Shown in pieces: positions 15,378 through 23,112 of a stretch of DNA of 33,030 nucleotides. The translations under genes were made by a program, and so were the position numbers. How positions within the stretch are numbered: the stretch's first letter is position 1; every line of letters starts with the position of its first letter. Under the pieces are notes generated by a model, which did not search any database, was not told the DNA's origin, and worked only from the letters and a program-made list of their open reading frames with translations. The stretch is taken from contig JANWLB010000004.1 of the NCBI GenBank assembly GCA_025451095.1, positions 1 through 33,030 of the forward strand. The letters are read 5' to 3'. The stretch comes from Alphaproteobacteria bacterium (GTDB lineage: Bacteria > Pseudomonadota > Alphaproteobacteria > Micavibrionales > Micavibrionaceae).

Positions 15378-18014
15378 TTAAATAGCGGTTTTTTTACGGG
15401 AGGCCTTGGCAGGCTTATCCAATTCCTTGTCGGCAGTCTTATCGGCAGCCTTGGCAGGCCCTTTGCGGGCGCTTTTTTTACCGGCGGTTGGTGCTTTTCC
15501 GGCTTCCGTTGCCTCTCCGTCCCCGGTGGCGGGAACAGCGTCTTTTTTGCCTTTGCCCGCCCCTTTTTTGCCCGGGCGGCCCTTGCCCGCGGCTTCGCGT
15601 TTGGCGCGCTTTTCAGCGGCTTCGGCGATAACCGTCACGGCACGGTTGATGCCGATCATCATCAGGTCGTCATCCTTGGGAATCGACGAATAGACACCGT
15701 TGTGAAACAGGAAGGGGCCGAAGCGGCCGATCCCCGCCTTGATCATCTGGCCGGTTTCGGGATGCAGCCCCACCTCGCGCGGCAGGGCCAGAAGCTTGAG
15801 CGCCGCCTCAAGCGTGACGTCGGCGGGCGCCATGCCCTTGGGCAGGCCCTGACGCTTGGGCTTTTCCGGCTTCTCAGCCTTTTCGCCTTTCTTGCGCTTT
15901 TCCTTCTTCTCGCCTTCTTTGGGCGCTGCCACTGGCGGGGGGTCGATCTGGACATAGGGGCCGTAGGGGCCGCGACGCAGTGATACGGTGCGTCCCGTGG
16001 CCGGATCCGTGCCCAGAATCTTGGGCTCGTTGCTCAGACGCGCAGCGTCGCCGTCCTCGCCCTCCTCACCTTCCGGCACGATCAGCGGACGGGTGAAGCG
16101 ACAGTCGGGATAGCTGGAGCAACCAATGAAAGCGCCGAACTTGCCCAGCTTGAGGGACAGCTCGCCGGTTTCGCAGGCCGGGCATTTGCGCGGATCGCCG
16201 CCGTCTTTCAGCGGCGGGAAGAAATGCTGGCCCAGCTCGACATTCAGGTGATCGATCACTTCAGTGATGGTCAGATCCTTGGTCGCGGCAACCGCCTTGT
16301 TGAAATCCTGCCAGAACTGGCGCAGCGCCTCTTTCCAGTGCACATGGCCGGCGGCAATGGCGTCCAGCTCTTCTTCCAGGTTGGCGGTGAAGTCGTAATC
16401 GACATAGCGCGCAAAGAACTTCATCAAAAAGCTGGTGACCAGCCGGCCGCGATCCTCGGGCATGAAGCGTCTTTTTTCCAGCGTGACGTATTTGCGGTCG
16501 CGCAGGACCTGCAGAATCGAGGCGTAGGTCGAGGGGCGGCCGATCCCCAGCTCTTCCAGTTTCTTGACCAGCGAGGCCTCGGAATAGCGCGGCGGCGGCT
16601 GGGTGAAGTGTTGGGACGGATCAACGCCAACAAGCTTGAGCGCGTCTTTTTCCTTGAGCGGCGGCAGACGGCGGTCCTGGTTATCGTCCTCGGATTCCGC
16701 GGCGTTTGTGTCCTCGTCTTCCTCGCGGTACAGGGTCAGGAAGCCATCGAAGGTCACGACAGAGCCGGAGGCGCGCAGCACGACGTCCTGCGTGCCGTCT
16801 GATATGTCGGCACCAACCTGATCGAGGACGGCGCTTTCCATCTGGGAAGCCATGGTGCGCTTCCAGATCAGCTCGTAGAGGGCGGCCTGCTCTTCGTCCA
16901 GATAGCGGCGCATCTCATCCGGATGGCGGTTCAGGTCGGTGGGCCTGATGGCTTCGTGCGCTTCCTGCGCGTTCTTGACCTTTGATTTATATTCGCGCGG
17001 CGCATCGGGAAGATATTTGTCGCCAAACCGGTCTTTAATGACGCTGCGGCATTGGGCGATCGCATCGTTTGAAAGCGTTATGCCGTCCGTTCTCATATAG
17101 GTGATAAGACCGACCGTCTCGCCGCCTATGTCCTCGCCCTCGTACAGGCGTTGGGCCAGGCGCATCGTGTGGCTGGCGGAAAAGCCCAGCTTGCGCGAGG
17201 CTTCCATCTGCAGCGATGAGGTGATGAAAGGCGGATAGGGGTTACGCCGGACCTGCTTCTTTTCGATCTTCTGGACCGAAAGCGCCTTGTTCTTGATGCG
17301 GGCGACGGCCTGCGCCGCGTCGGATTCCGTTTTAATATCGAACTTATCCAGCTTGTTGCCCGCCAGATAAGTCAGGCGCGCTGTGAACGGCGCGCCGTCG
17401 GGCGTGTGCAGGCGGGCCATAATGGTCCAGTATTCCTGCGCCCGGAATTTCTCGATCTCGGACTCGCGCTCGCAGATGAGGCGCAAGGCGACGGACTGCA
17501 CCCGTCCGGCAGAGCGTGACCCGGGCAACTTGCGCCAGAGAACCGGAGAAATGTTGAAGCCCACCAGATAGTCCAGCGCCCGGCGCGCCAGATAGGATTC
17601 GATCAGATGCTCGTCCAGGTCGCGCGCCTGGTCAAAGGCATCCTTGACCGCTTTCTTGGTAATTTCATTGAAGGTAACGCGGCGGACCTGTTTGCCCTGC
17701 AGCAGACCGTCAGCGTCGAGAAGTTCGCGCACGTGCCAGGAGATGGCTTCTCCTTCGCGGTCCGGGTCAGTCGCCAGATAAAGGGTCTTGGCCTTTTTGA
17801 CAGCGCGCCTGATGTCGCCCATCGGCTTGCCGGCGCGCTCACCCAGCTGCCACGACATGCTGAAATTGTCGTTCGGACGCACCGAGCCGTCCTTGGGCGG
17901 CAGATCCCGCACATGCCCATAAGATGCAATCACGGTATAATCCGGGCCCAAGTACTTATTAATGGTCTTGGCCTTGGCCGGCGATTCGACGATGACGAGG
18001 TTCGGGGCGCTCAA
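15378..18014 (-). CDS. topA: DNA topoisomerase I
   Basis: This type IA topoisomerase relaxes negative supercoils. It has 878 residues. The start is TTG at 18014, which gives the normal N-terminus (LVIVESPAKAKTI). The Toprim domain has Glu10 and the DPDRE motif (83-87). The catalytic tyrosine is Tyr306 in ITYMRTDG. A C4 zinc finger (CPAC...GCSSYPDC) lies around 613-640, followed by repeats typical of the alphaproteobacterial C-terminus. The last 90 residues or so are a Lys/Ala/Gly-rich tail likely to bind DNA or RNA polymerase. dprA, often found upstream, is absent. The gene upstream on the opposite strand is the ferritin-like gene, so the 222-base gap holds divergent promoters. Confidence 0.97.
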   Translation of the reverse strand: MSAPNLVIVESPAKAKTINKYLGPDYTVIASYGHVRDLPPKDGSVRPNDNFSMSWQLGERAGKPMGDIRRAVKKAKTLYLATDPDREGEAISWHVRELLDADGLLQGKQVRRVTFNEITKKAVKDAFDQARDLDEHLIESYLARRALDYLVGFNISPVLWRKLPGSRSAGRVQSVALRLICERESEIEKFRAQEYWTIMARLHTPDGAPFTARLTYLAGNKLDKFDIKTESDAAQAVARIKNKALSVQKIEKKQVRRNPYPPFITSSLQMEASRKLGFSASHTMRLAQRLYEGEDIGGETVGLITYMRTDGITLSNDAIAQCRSVIKDRFGDKYLPDAPREYKSKVKNAQEAHEAIRPTDLNRHPDEMRRYLDEEQAALYELIWKRTMASQMESAVLDQVGADISDGTQDVVLRASGSVVTFDGFLTLYREEDEDTNAAESEDDNQDRRLPPLKEKDALKLVGVDPSQHFTQPPPRYSEASLVKKLEELGIGRPSTYASILQVLRDRKYVTLEKRRFMPEDRGRLVTSFLMKFFARYVDYDFTANLEEELDAIAAGHVHWKEALRQFWQDFNKAVAATKDLTITEVIDHLNVELGQHFFPPLKDGGDPRKCPACETGELSLKLGKFGAFIGCSSYPDCRFTRPLIVPEGEEGEDGDAARLSNEPKILGTDPATGRTVSLRRGPYGPYVQIDPPPVAAPKEGEKKEKRKKGEKAEKPEKPKRQGLPKGMAPADVTLEAALKLLALPREVGLHPETGQMIKAGIGRFGPFLFHNGVYSSIPKDDDLMMIGINRAVTVIAEAAEKRAKREAAGKGRPGKKGAGKGKKDAVPATGDGEATEAGKAPTAGKKSARKGPAKAADKTADKELDKPAKASRKKTAI

Positions 18015-18161
18015 ATAGATTTTCCCTAATATTGTTAAATAACGTCAGCTCGTTAAGGAATTGACATGAGCGGCCCCCTTCGTCAACCGATTTGCGCCGC
18101 GACTGCCGGGCCCCGGACCGAAAAAACGTCGTTTTGCAGCCTTCCTGCCCCTGTATATCAA

Positions 18162-18190
18162 TTGACAGGCCCTCGCCTTTTGCGTAATAC
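18162..18190 (+). promoter_or_regulatory. Near-consensus sigma70 promoter of the ferritin-like gene
   Basis: A perfect -35 TTGACA (18162-18167), 17-base spacer and TAATAC (18185-18190). The start point should be near 18197, leaving a 40-base leader to the ATG at 18237 with AGGAG at 18226-18230. No operator-like repeat was seen, so strong constitutive expression is expected. Confidence 0.75.
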
Positions 18191-18236
18191 CGCTGTGACG
18201 GAATTACATCGACAACGCCGCACACAGGAGCGCCGC

Positions 18237-19070
18237 ATGACCTACCAGCACTGGACGATCGAGAGCCTGCCCTGGAGCCAGCTTGACCCCGCGAAGGTCG
18301 GCCCCGACCTGTTGAAGGTCATCAAGGCCGCCGCCCTGGTCGAGTACGGCGCCGATGCCTATGCCGAATATCTGTGCCGCGTGTTTCAGGACGATCCCGG
18401 CTTTCAGGCAGCCGCCAGGCAGTGGGCCGTCGAGGAAGTTCAGCACGGCAAGGCGCTGGGCCTGTGGGCCGAGAAAATTGACCCGTCCTGGAGCCTGGAA
18501 GGCGCCATGGCGAAGTTCCGCGCCGGATATACGCCCGAGCATTTCCTGGGCGGCCCGGCAGGTTCGGTGCGTGGATCGCGCAGCGGCGAGATGGTCGCAC
18601 GCTGCATGGTTGAAACCGGCACCAGCAGCTATTACAGCGCGATCGGCGATTCCTGCGAGGAACCCGTGCTCAAGGAAATCTGCAAACACATCGCCGCCGA
18701 CGAATTCCGGCACTACAAGCTTTTCTACGATACGCTCAACCGCTATCTGGAGAAGGAAGATCTCGGTCGCCTGAAGCGCCTTAAAGTCGCACTGGGCCGC
18801 ATCGCCGAGAGCGAGGACGATGAGCTGTCCTATGCCTATTACGCCGCCAACGCGGCCGAGGGCGAAGCCTATGACCGCCAGAAAAGCAACCGGGCCTATG
18901 TTTCCCGCGCCTACAGTTTTTATCGTCCCAAGCACCTGGACCGGGCGGTGGCCATGATTTTCAAGGCCTGCGGCTTCAAGCCTCACAGCCTGGCCTATAA
19001 GCTCGCGACGCGCGTCGCCTGGTGGCAAATCGAATCGCAGACAAAAAAACTGCAGAAAATGGCTGCCTGA
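18237..19070 (+). CDS. Ferritin-like (diiron) domain protein
   Basis: This 277-residue cytoplasmic protein starts at 18237 behind a clear AGGAG. The first two thirds form a four-helix ferritin-like domain with the expected iron ligands: Glu36, Glu67-x2-His70 (EEVQH), Glu126, and Glu156-x2-His159 (ADEFRH). That is the diiron arrangement of the rubrerythrin/ferritin-like superfamily. The C-terminal third is Lys/Tyr-rich, helical and without a known motif. There is no rubredoxin centre. The reaction is not predictable, and oxidase, peroxidase or iron handling are all possible. It is transcribed alone from a near-consensus promoter between topA and phoH. Confidence 0.8.
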   Translation: MTYQHWTIESLPWSQLDPAKVGPDLLKVIKAAALVEYGADAYAEYLCRVFQDDPGFQAAARQWAVEEVQHGKALGLWAEKIDPSWSLEGAMAKFRAGYTPEHFLGGPAGSVRGSRSGEMVARCMVETGTSSYYSAIGDSCEEPVLKEICKHIAADEFRHYKLFYDTLNRYLEKEDLGRLKRLKVALGRIAESEDDELSYAYYAANAAEGEAYDRQKSNRAYVSRAYSFYRPKHLDRAVAMIFKACGFKPHSLAYKLATRVAWWQIESQTKKLQKMAA

Positions 19071-19111
19071 TTTTTTAAGGCTTCCGTTTAAGGCTCTGTA
19101 TGGCGGCTTTT

Positions 19112-19140
19112 TTGCAAAGACCGCGAATCTCTGATACTAT
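19112..19140 (+). promoter_or_regulatory. Probable promoter for a small RNA or the phoH leader
   Basis: TTGCAA (19112-19117), 17-base spacer, TACTAT (19135-19140). The bases TTTGCAAAGACCG at 19111-19123 are identical to the clpP -35 region. The same bases can also form a small hairpin with GCGGCTTT just upstream, so part of this may end the ferritin-like transcript. Confidence 0.5.
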
Positions 19141-19146
19141 GGGGTC

Positions 19147-19306
19147 AGAGTGAATCGTTTACGTTTCTTCTCCTCCTGAAGGTCCCCTCGTTTGAGTCTT
19201 CCCGATCCTTCATCCGATCATCCTCCGCCGGGCGGCCCCCCTCTAACCGCCGCCCGCTCCAGCGCCGCAAGAACTGAACTGACCGTGCCCCTGAGCACGG
19301 TTTTTT
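19147..19306 (+). ncRNA. Candidate small RNA or attenuated leader upstream of phoH
   Basis: The segment begins about 7 bases after a promoter-like pair and ends at a Rho-independent terminator, giving roughly 160 bases with no gene. It is C/U-rich and contains CTCCTCCT (19170-19177) plus further CCTCC and CCCC runs, the kind of anti-Shine-Dalgarno patches seen in some alphaproteobacterial small RNAs. It matches no RNA I can name: no tmRNA, 6S or SRP features. Alternatively it is the attenuated 5' leader of phoH, which starts 98 bases after the terminator. Confidence 0.35.
19282..19306 (+). terminator. Rho-independent terminator upstream of phoH
   Basis: ACCGTGC (19282-19288) pairs perfectly with GCACGGT (19295-19301), 6-base loop, then a T run (19301-19306) followed by GTTTTT. 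It stands alone in the intergenic region, too far (about 210 bases) from the ferritin-like stop to be its obvious terminator. Confidence 0.8.
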
Positions 19307-19403
19307 GTTTTTCATCCTTTCCCCCTCTCTCCACCCGCCTGGTTTCTTTTCTCTCCCCTTCGTCCCGCCCTTAAAAAACACCTCTAAAAAAAGGAGCTTT
19401 CTA

Positions 19404-20159
19404 ATGGCCAAGAAGTCCCGCAGAAACAAAAGAAATTCCATTCATCACGAAAACGGCAATATCGTTCATCCTGCCTTTGAATCGACCACCGACTGGCACC
19501 CGATGGACGACATCATCGATTCAAACCGGGACCAGCGCTATTTGAAAAAGGTCAAGCCCCGCACGGCCGGACAGCACGCCCTGATGGACGCCATCGCCAC
19601 GCACAGCCTGACGCTGGCGATCGGCCCGGCGGGAACAGGCAAGACTTATCTGGCAATCGCCGCCGCCGTCGAAGCGCTTGAAGCCGGGCGCATCGAGCGC
19701 ATCATCCTGTCCCGTCCGGCCATGGAGGCCGGCGAATCCCTGGGCTATCTGCCCGGCGACATGCATGAAAAAATGGCGCCCTATCTTCGCCCGTTATACG
19801 ACGCACTGGGCGACCGCCTGGGCGGCAAGCGCGTGCGGCACTATCTGGATGACGGCACGATCGAAATCGCGCCCGTCGGCTTCATGCGCGGCCGGACTCT
19901 GAACAATGCCTTCGTCGTCATCGATGAGGCGCAGAACTGCACTTACATCCAGCTCAAAATGCTGCTCTCCCGCCTCGGCTGGCATTCCACCATGGTCGTC
20001 ACCGGAGACCCGGCGCAAAGCGATCTTCTGGAGGGCATGTCCGGCCTCGCGCAGGTCGCGCAGAAGCTGGAGAACGTACCAGGCATCGGCCTTGTGCGGC
20101 TGGCGCAGGTTGACATCGTCCGTCATCCGCTGGTCGCGGAGATGCTCGAGTTTCTATGA
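19404..20159 (+). CDS. PhoH family ATPase
   Basis: PhoH proteins are P-loop ATPases with a helicase-like fold, usually linked to RNA or ribosome metabolism though rarely with a defined reaction. I start at the ATG at 19404, which has AAGGAG 8 bases upstream (19391-19396). The product has 251 residues. Walker A is GPAGTGKT (74-81), then ILSRPAMEAGESLGYLPGD, an FVVIDEAQN Walker B (about 171-179), and VTGDPAQSDL. These are all core PhoH motifs. The N-terminal 50 residues are basic and polar and replace the KH-like part of longer PhoH proteins. ybeY, the common neighbour of the longer paralog, is absent, so this is the short standalone form. A terminator 98 bases upstream suggests regulated read-through. 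Confidence 0.92.
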   Translation: MAKKSRRNKRNSIHHENGNIVHPAFESTTDWHPMDDIIDSNRDQRYLKKVKPRTAGQHALMDAIATHSLTLAIGPAGTGKTYLAIAAAVEALEAGRIERIILSRPAMEAGESLGYLPGDMHEKMAPYLRPLYDALGDRLGGKRVRHYLDDGTIEIAPVGFMRGRTLNNAFVVIDEAQNCTYIQLKMLLSRLGWHSTMVVTGDPAQSDLLEGMSGLAQVAQKLENVPGIGLVRLAQVDIVRHPLVAEMLEFL

Positions 20160-20166
20160 TCGCGGC

Positions 20167-21090
20167 CTAGCGCCCGCTTTCGCGGACAATGCGGGCCGAT
20201 TCAAGATCGGCGTTGCCGAATGAGTGCGGCAGAAGGTTTACCTGCAGATCTTCATACACGTCACCGGCGGTATTATAACCGGCGACCAGGGTATCCTTCG
20301 TCGCGAACTCGTTGATGTGCTGACGGCAGCCGCCACAGGGTATCCCGGGCGTGCCTTCGGTCAGGACGCTGATGCGGCGGATGCGTGCCGCCGGGCCCAG
20401 CATACTTATCATACTGGCGATGGCTATGCTTTCCGCGTGAAGGCATTTCGCGTAGCCCGGCTCGCAGTTGCCGCCGTAAAAGAATTTCCCGCAAGTGGTT
20501 TCCACCATGCCGCCGACCGCGTAGAGGCTGACCGGACAAAACGAATCCAGCCGCGCCTGGAAAAGTTTTTCAAACGGGGAATCCCGGAAAATAGGCGGCA
20601 CCACGCCGGACAGCGCGCGGCGGCGGCGCTCCCGCGCATAATCGAGATACTGGTCTTTATCAAAGTGGGAATGAGAAAGCCGGGCGAGCAGCGCCTCTGA
20701 CACCACGCTGTCGAACACGCCTTCCCTCTCGGTGGCAAAATGAAGCTGCGTGTCCGGCGCGCCGAAAATGCGCAGCAATCCCACGCCCAGCGGGCCCGGC
20801 AGATAGCCGTAACGCGGATCAATCGTCTCGAAACAATGAAACACTTCAACGATCTCGGGTGTTTTGCCGCGGGCAACCCAGCCTGATCCGGCAATCATCG
20901 CGCCAATGGCGGATTCCAGAGCCTCGAAACCGTGCATATAAGCAGCATTCTCGACATTGCAGCCCGAGAAAACCTGGCCGTCGCTTAGGCGCAGCGCGGC
21001 GCCCACCTTGTATTTTGAATAAGGCGCATAGGCATGGCGTAAAGCCTGCGCCGCCGCGGCGAAGAGATCCTGTCCCCCGTTTGCGCTCAT
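20167..21090 (-). CDS. Two-domain cytidine deaminase, catalytic site in the C-terminal domain
   Basis: This 307-residue protein is made of two cytidine-deaminase-like domains. It should convert cytidine and deoxycytidine to the uridines in pyrimidine salvage. The N-terminal domain opens with YAPYSKYKVGAAL (21-33) and GCNVENAAY, but the zinc and catalytic motif reads EAL (56-58) where CAE or HAE is expected, and the PCxxC pair is missing. The C-terminal domain has the full site: HAE (218-220) and PCGGC (251-255), so zinc ligands are His218, Cys252 and Cys255 with Glu220 catalytic. In E. coli Cdd the order is the reverse, active domain first. The start overlaps the small membrane protein gene by 4 bases. 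It converges with phoH. Confidence 0.88.
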   Translation of the reverse strand: MSANGGQDLFAAAAQALRHAYAPYSKYKVGAALRLSDGQVFSGCNVENAAYMHGFEALESAIGAMIAGSGWVARGKTPEIVEVFHCFETIDPRYGYLPGPLGVGLLRIFGAPDTQLHFATEREGVFDSVVSEALLARLSHSHFDKDQYLDYARERRRRALSGVVPPIFRDSPFEKLFQARLDSFCPVSLYAVGGMVETTCGKFFYGGNCEPGYAKCLHAESIAIASMISMLGPAARIRRISVLTEGTPGIPCGGCRQHINEFATKDTLVAGYNTAGDVYEDLQVNLLPHSFGNADLESARIVRESGR

Positions 21091-21365
21091 GCGTTGTCCA
21101 GCTCGTCCCTGCGGGGTCTCAGATCACCGCGCACCCAGCGATACGCCGCGAACATGACAATCACGCAGACGAATGAAACCAGATTGACGATAAGGATGAG
21201 GGTGATAATGGTCCAGACGGAAAAGCTGTGTTTGAGCTCATCGATCATCTGGTCGCTGAAAAAATGAATCAGGCCCGCGAGGACTAAAAGCACCACCGCG
21301 AGGATCGAAATCATTTTCAGCACGGCGCGGCGCGGATTGACCGGTGGTACGGCAGTCTTTTCCAT
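21087..21365 (-). CDS. Small two-helix membrane protein
   Basis: This 92-residue protein of unknown function has two hydrophobic segments (about 16-36 and 48-73) joined by a short polar loop (FFSDQMIDELKHSFS). The N-terminus is Pro/Arg-rich and the C-terminal tail is charged (RWVRGDLRPRRDELDNA). The positive charges at both ends suggest that both termini are cytoplasmic. Its stop overlaps the cytidine deaminase start by 4 bases (ATGA), so the two are translationally coupled, but that does not reveal a role. No family recognised. Confidence 0.75.
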   Translation of the reverse strand: MEKTAVPPVNPRRAVLKMISILAVVLLVLAGLIHFFSDQMIDELKHSFSVWTIITLILIVNLVSFVCVIVMFAAYRWVRGDLRPRRDELDNA

Positions 21366-21393
21366 CTGGCATTAACCTTTTCCCTTTCCGTAT

Positions 21394-21421
21394 AGCATAT
21401 TTTTGCTGCGCCGCGCGACAA
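21394..21421 (-). promoter_or_regulatory. Possible promoter of the membrane protein-cytidine deaminase operon
   Basis: On the minus strand TTGTCG (21416-21421), 16 bases, TATGCT (21394-21399), about 30 bases upstream of the ATG at 21365. A moderate match only. Confidence 0.4.
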
Positions 21422-21477
21422 GTTTGCATCAGGCCTCTTTCTACGTGCGAAAAGCCTCTATTCTCACGGGGGTTTCA

Positions 21478-21507
21478 TTGATAAAATTATGACTGATTCT
21501 GTATTCC
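21478..21507 (+). promoter_or_regulatory. Possible promoter of the fadL-like gene
   Basis: TTGATA (21478-21483), 18 bases, TATTCC (21502-21507). It lies close to the gene: AGGAG follows at about 21514 and the ATG at 21526, so the leader would be very short. A moderate match. Confidence 0.35.
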
Positions 21508-21525
21508 CATAGCAGGAGAATTCCT

Positions 21526-22806
21526 ATGATCCGCCTCCCCCCAAAAGCAAAAGAGCATTTTTTCCTTTTCGCGGTTTTAAGCGCCGGCACCGCGTTGTCC
21601 TTCGCCGCCGCGCCAACGAAATCCTACGCCGCGGGTTTTTACCTGCAGGAACAATCCGTCTCCGCCATGGGCGCCGCCTATGCCGGCGCGGCGGCCTTGC
21701 CCCGCGATGCCAGCATCGCCTATTTCAATCCTGGCGCCATGCCGGCACTGGAAGAAGGTCAGCTTGCCGCAGGCGCCAACGTCATATTCCCGAATGCTGA
21801 TTTCCAGGACCGCGGCTCGACCCTGCTGGGCGCCCCGATTGCCGGCGTTGATTCCGACGACCCGGTCGACACCGCCATGATACCCAACTTCGACGTAGCC
21901 ATGCCTTTTTATGACGGCGCGCTTTGGGGCGGCCTGACCTTCTCCTCGCCTTTCGGTCTGTCCTCGAAATTCGATGACAACTGGCTGGGCCGCTATGATT
22001 CCATCAAGGCGGATCTGCGTACTTATGATGTGCAGGCCAGCCTGGCCGGCCAGGTCAATGACTGGGTGTCCGTCGGCGCCGGCGTGAGCGTCCAGTACGC
22101 CGACGCAGAGCTGACATCGGCCGCTTTCGACGGCCTTGAAGGCCGCTCTAAGCTTTCCGGCGACGATACAAGCTGGGGCTGGGACGTCGGCATTCTGATC
22201 ACGCCCATGGAAGAAACCAAGATCGGTATCAACTACCGTTCAAAAATTGATCACACGCTGGACGGCGACCTGACCGTGACGGGCACCGCCGCCTCCAACG
22301 GCGTCACGGGCGCTAAAGCCGACCTCAACCTGCCCGACATCGCGTCTGTCTCGGTGGCACAAGAAGTCACCCCGCAACTGACCCTGCTGGGGCAGGTGAC
22401 CTGGTATGGGTGGGGCCGGTTTGAAAACATTACCGTCGTGCGCGACAACGGCACGATAGCCAAGGTGATCGAGGAAAACTATGACGACACAGCCAACATA
22501 GCCGTCGGCGCGGATTACAAGCTTAACGACAAGATCACGCTGCGTGCCGGTTATCAATTCGATCCGACGCCCGTCACCTCGCCCGACCGCACCACCAGCA
22601 CGCCGGACGGCGACAGGCACTGGATCACGGCAGGCATGAGCTACAACATGAACGAGAAGATCTCCTTCGATATCGGCCTTGCCCATATCTTCCTGAGCGA
22701 CGAGCCGATCGATCTTTCGCGTAATGCCGGCCTGGCCGCGGTTCACATGGATCGTGAGGACAGCTCGATCGATATCATCGGGATCGGATTCAAATATAAG
22801 TTCTGA
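21526..22806 (+). CDS. FadL-family outer-membrane transporter
   Basis: FadL-type proteins are 14-stranded outer-membrane barrels that let long-chain fatty acids or other hydrophobic compounds pass. The 426-residue protein starts at 21526 with AGGAG upstream. It has a signal peptide ending near KSYAA (about residue 36) and then the family signature AGFYLQEQSVSAMGAAYAGAAAL with the N-terminal hatch, followed by AYFNPGAMPAL. Alternating amphipathic strands continue to a terminal Phe (FKYKF), which is the usual outer-membrane insertion signal. It fits functionally with the acyl-CoA dehydrogenase at 25649, but they are not in one operon. The substrate is not predictable. Confidence 0.92.
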   Translation: MIRLPPKAKEHFFLFAVLSAGTALSFAAAPTKSYAAGFYLQEQSVSAMGAAYAGAAALPRDASIAYFNPGAMPALEEGQLAAGANVIFPNADFQDRGSTLLGAPIAGVDSDDPVDTAMIPNFDVAMPFYDGALWGGLTFSSPFGLSSKFDDNWLGRYDSIKADLRTYDVQASLAGQVNDWVSVGAGVSVQYADAELTSAAFDGLEGRSKLSGDDTSWGWDVGILITPMEETKIGINYRSKIDHTLDGDLTVTGTAASNGVTGAKADLNLPDIASVSVAQEVTPQLTLLGQVTWYGWGRFENITVVRDNGTIAKVIEENYDDTANIAVGADYKLNDKITLRAGYQFDPTPVTSPDRTTSTPDGDRHWITAGMSYNMNEKISFDIGLAHIFLSDEPIDLSRNAGLAAVHMDREDSSIDIIGIGFKYKF

Positions 22807-22809
22807 TTT

Positions 22810-23112
22810 CTAGCCTTCGAGGATTCCGTTGAGCTTCATGGCAATGCCCATGGAGCCGCGGACCTTGAGTTTGCCCATCATGAAGGCGATGTTCGGGTCC
22901 TGCGTGCCGTTCAGTATGCCCTGAAACGTCGTAATGGAACAGGCCAGGGTCGTGTCAGCCTCGGCGTCTTCGTGGCTGATGACGGGCGGGCTTTGCGTTG
23001 CGTCGATGAACACGATCCCGTCATCGCCGAAGTCGAACTTTACCTTCGCGTTAATCCGGGGCGCGTAGGAAAGTTTCTGGCGGATCTGTTCGGTGGCTTC
23101 GGCAAGGCTCAT
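22810..23112 (-). CDS. SCP2 sterol-binding domain protein
   Basis: This 100-residue protein is a single SCP2-type lipid-binding domain, a small fold with a hydrophobic tunnel that binds sterols, fatty acids or acyl-CoA in other organisms. The pattern is typical: INAKVKFDFGDDGIVFID, ISHEDAEADTTLACS, then FQGILNGTQDPNIAFMMGKLKVRGSMGIAMKL. Its start overlaps the panC stop by 4 bases (ATGA), so it is translated with panC. Its end is 3 bases from the convergent fadL-like stop. The ligand in bacteria is unknown. No link to pantothenate synthesis follows from the linkage alone. Confidence 0.92.
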   Translation of the reverse strand: MSLAEATEQIRQKLSYAPRINAKVKFDFGDDGIVFIDATQSPPVISHEDAEADTTLACSITTFQGILNGTQDPNIAFMMGKLKVRGSMGIAMKLNGILEG

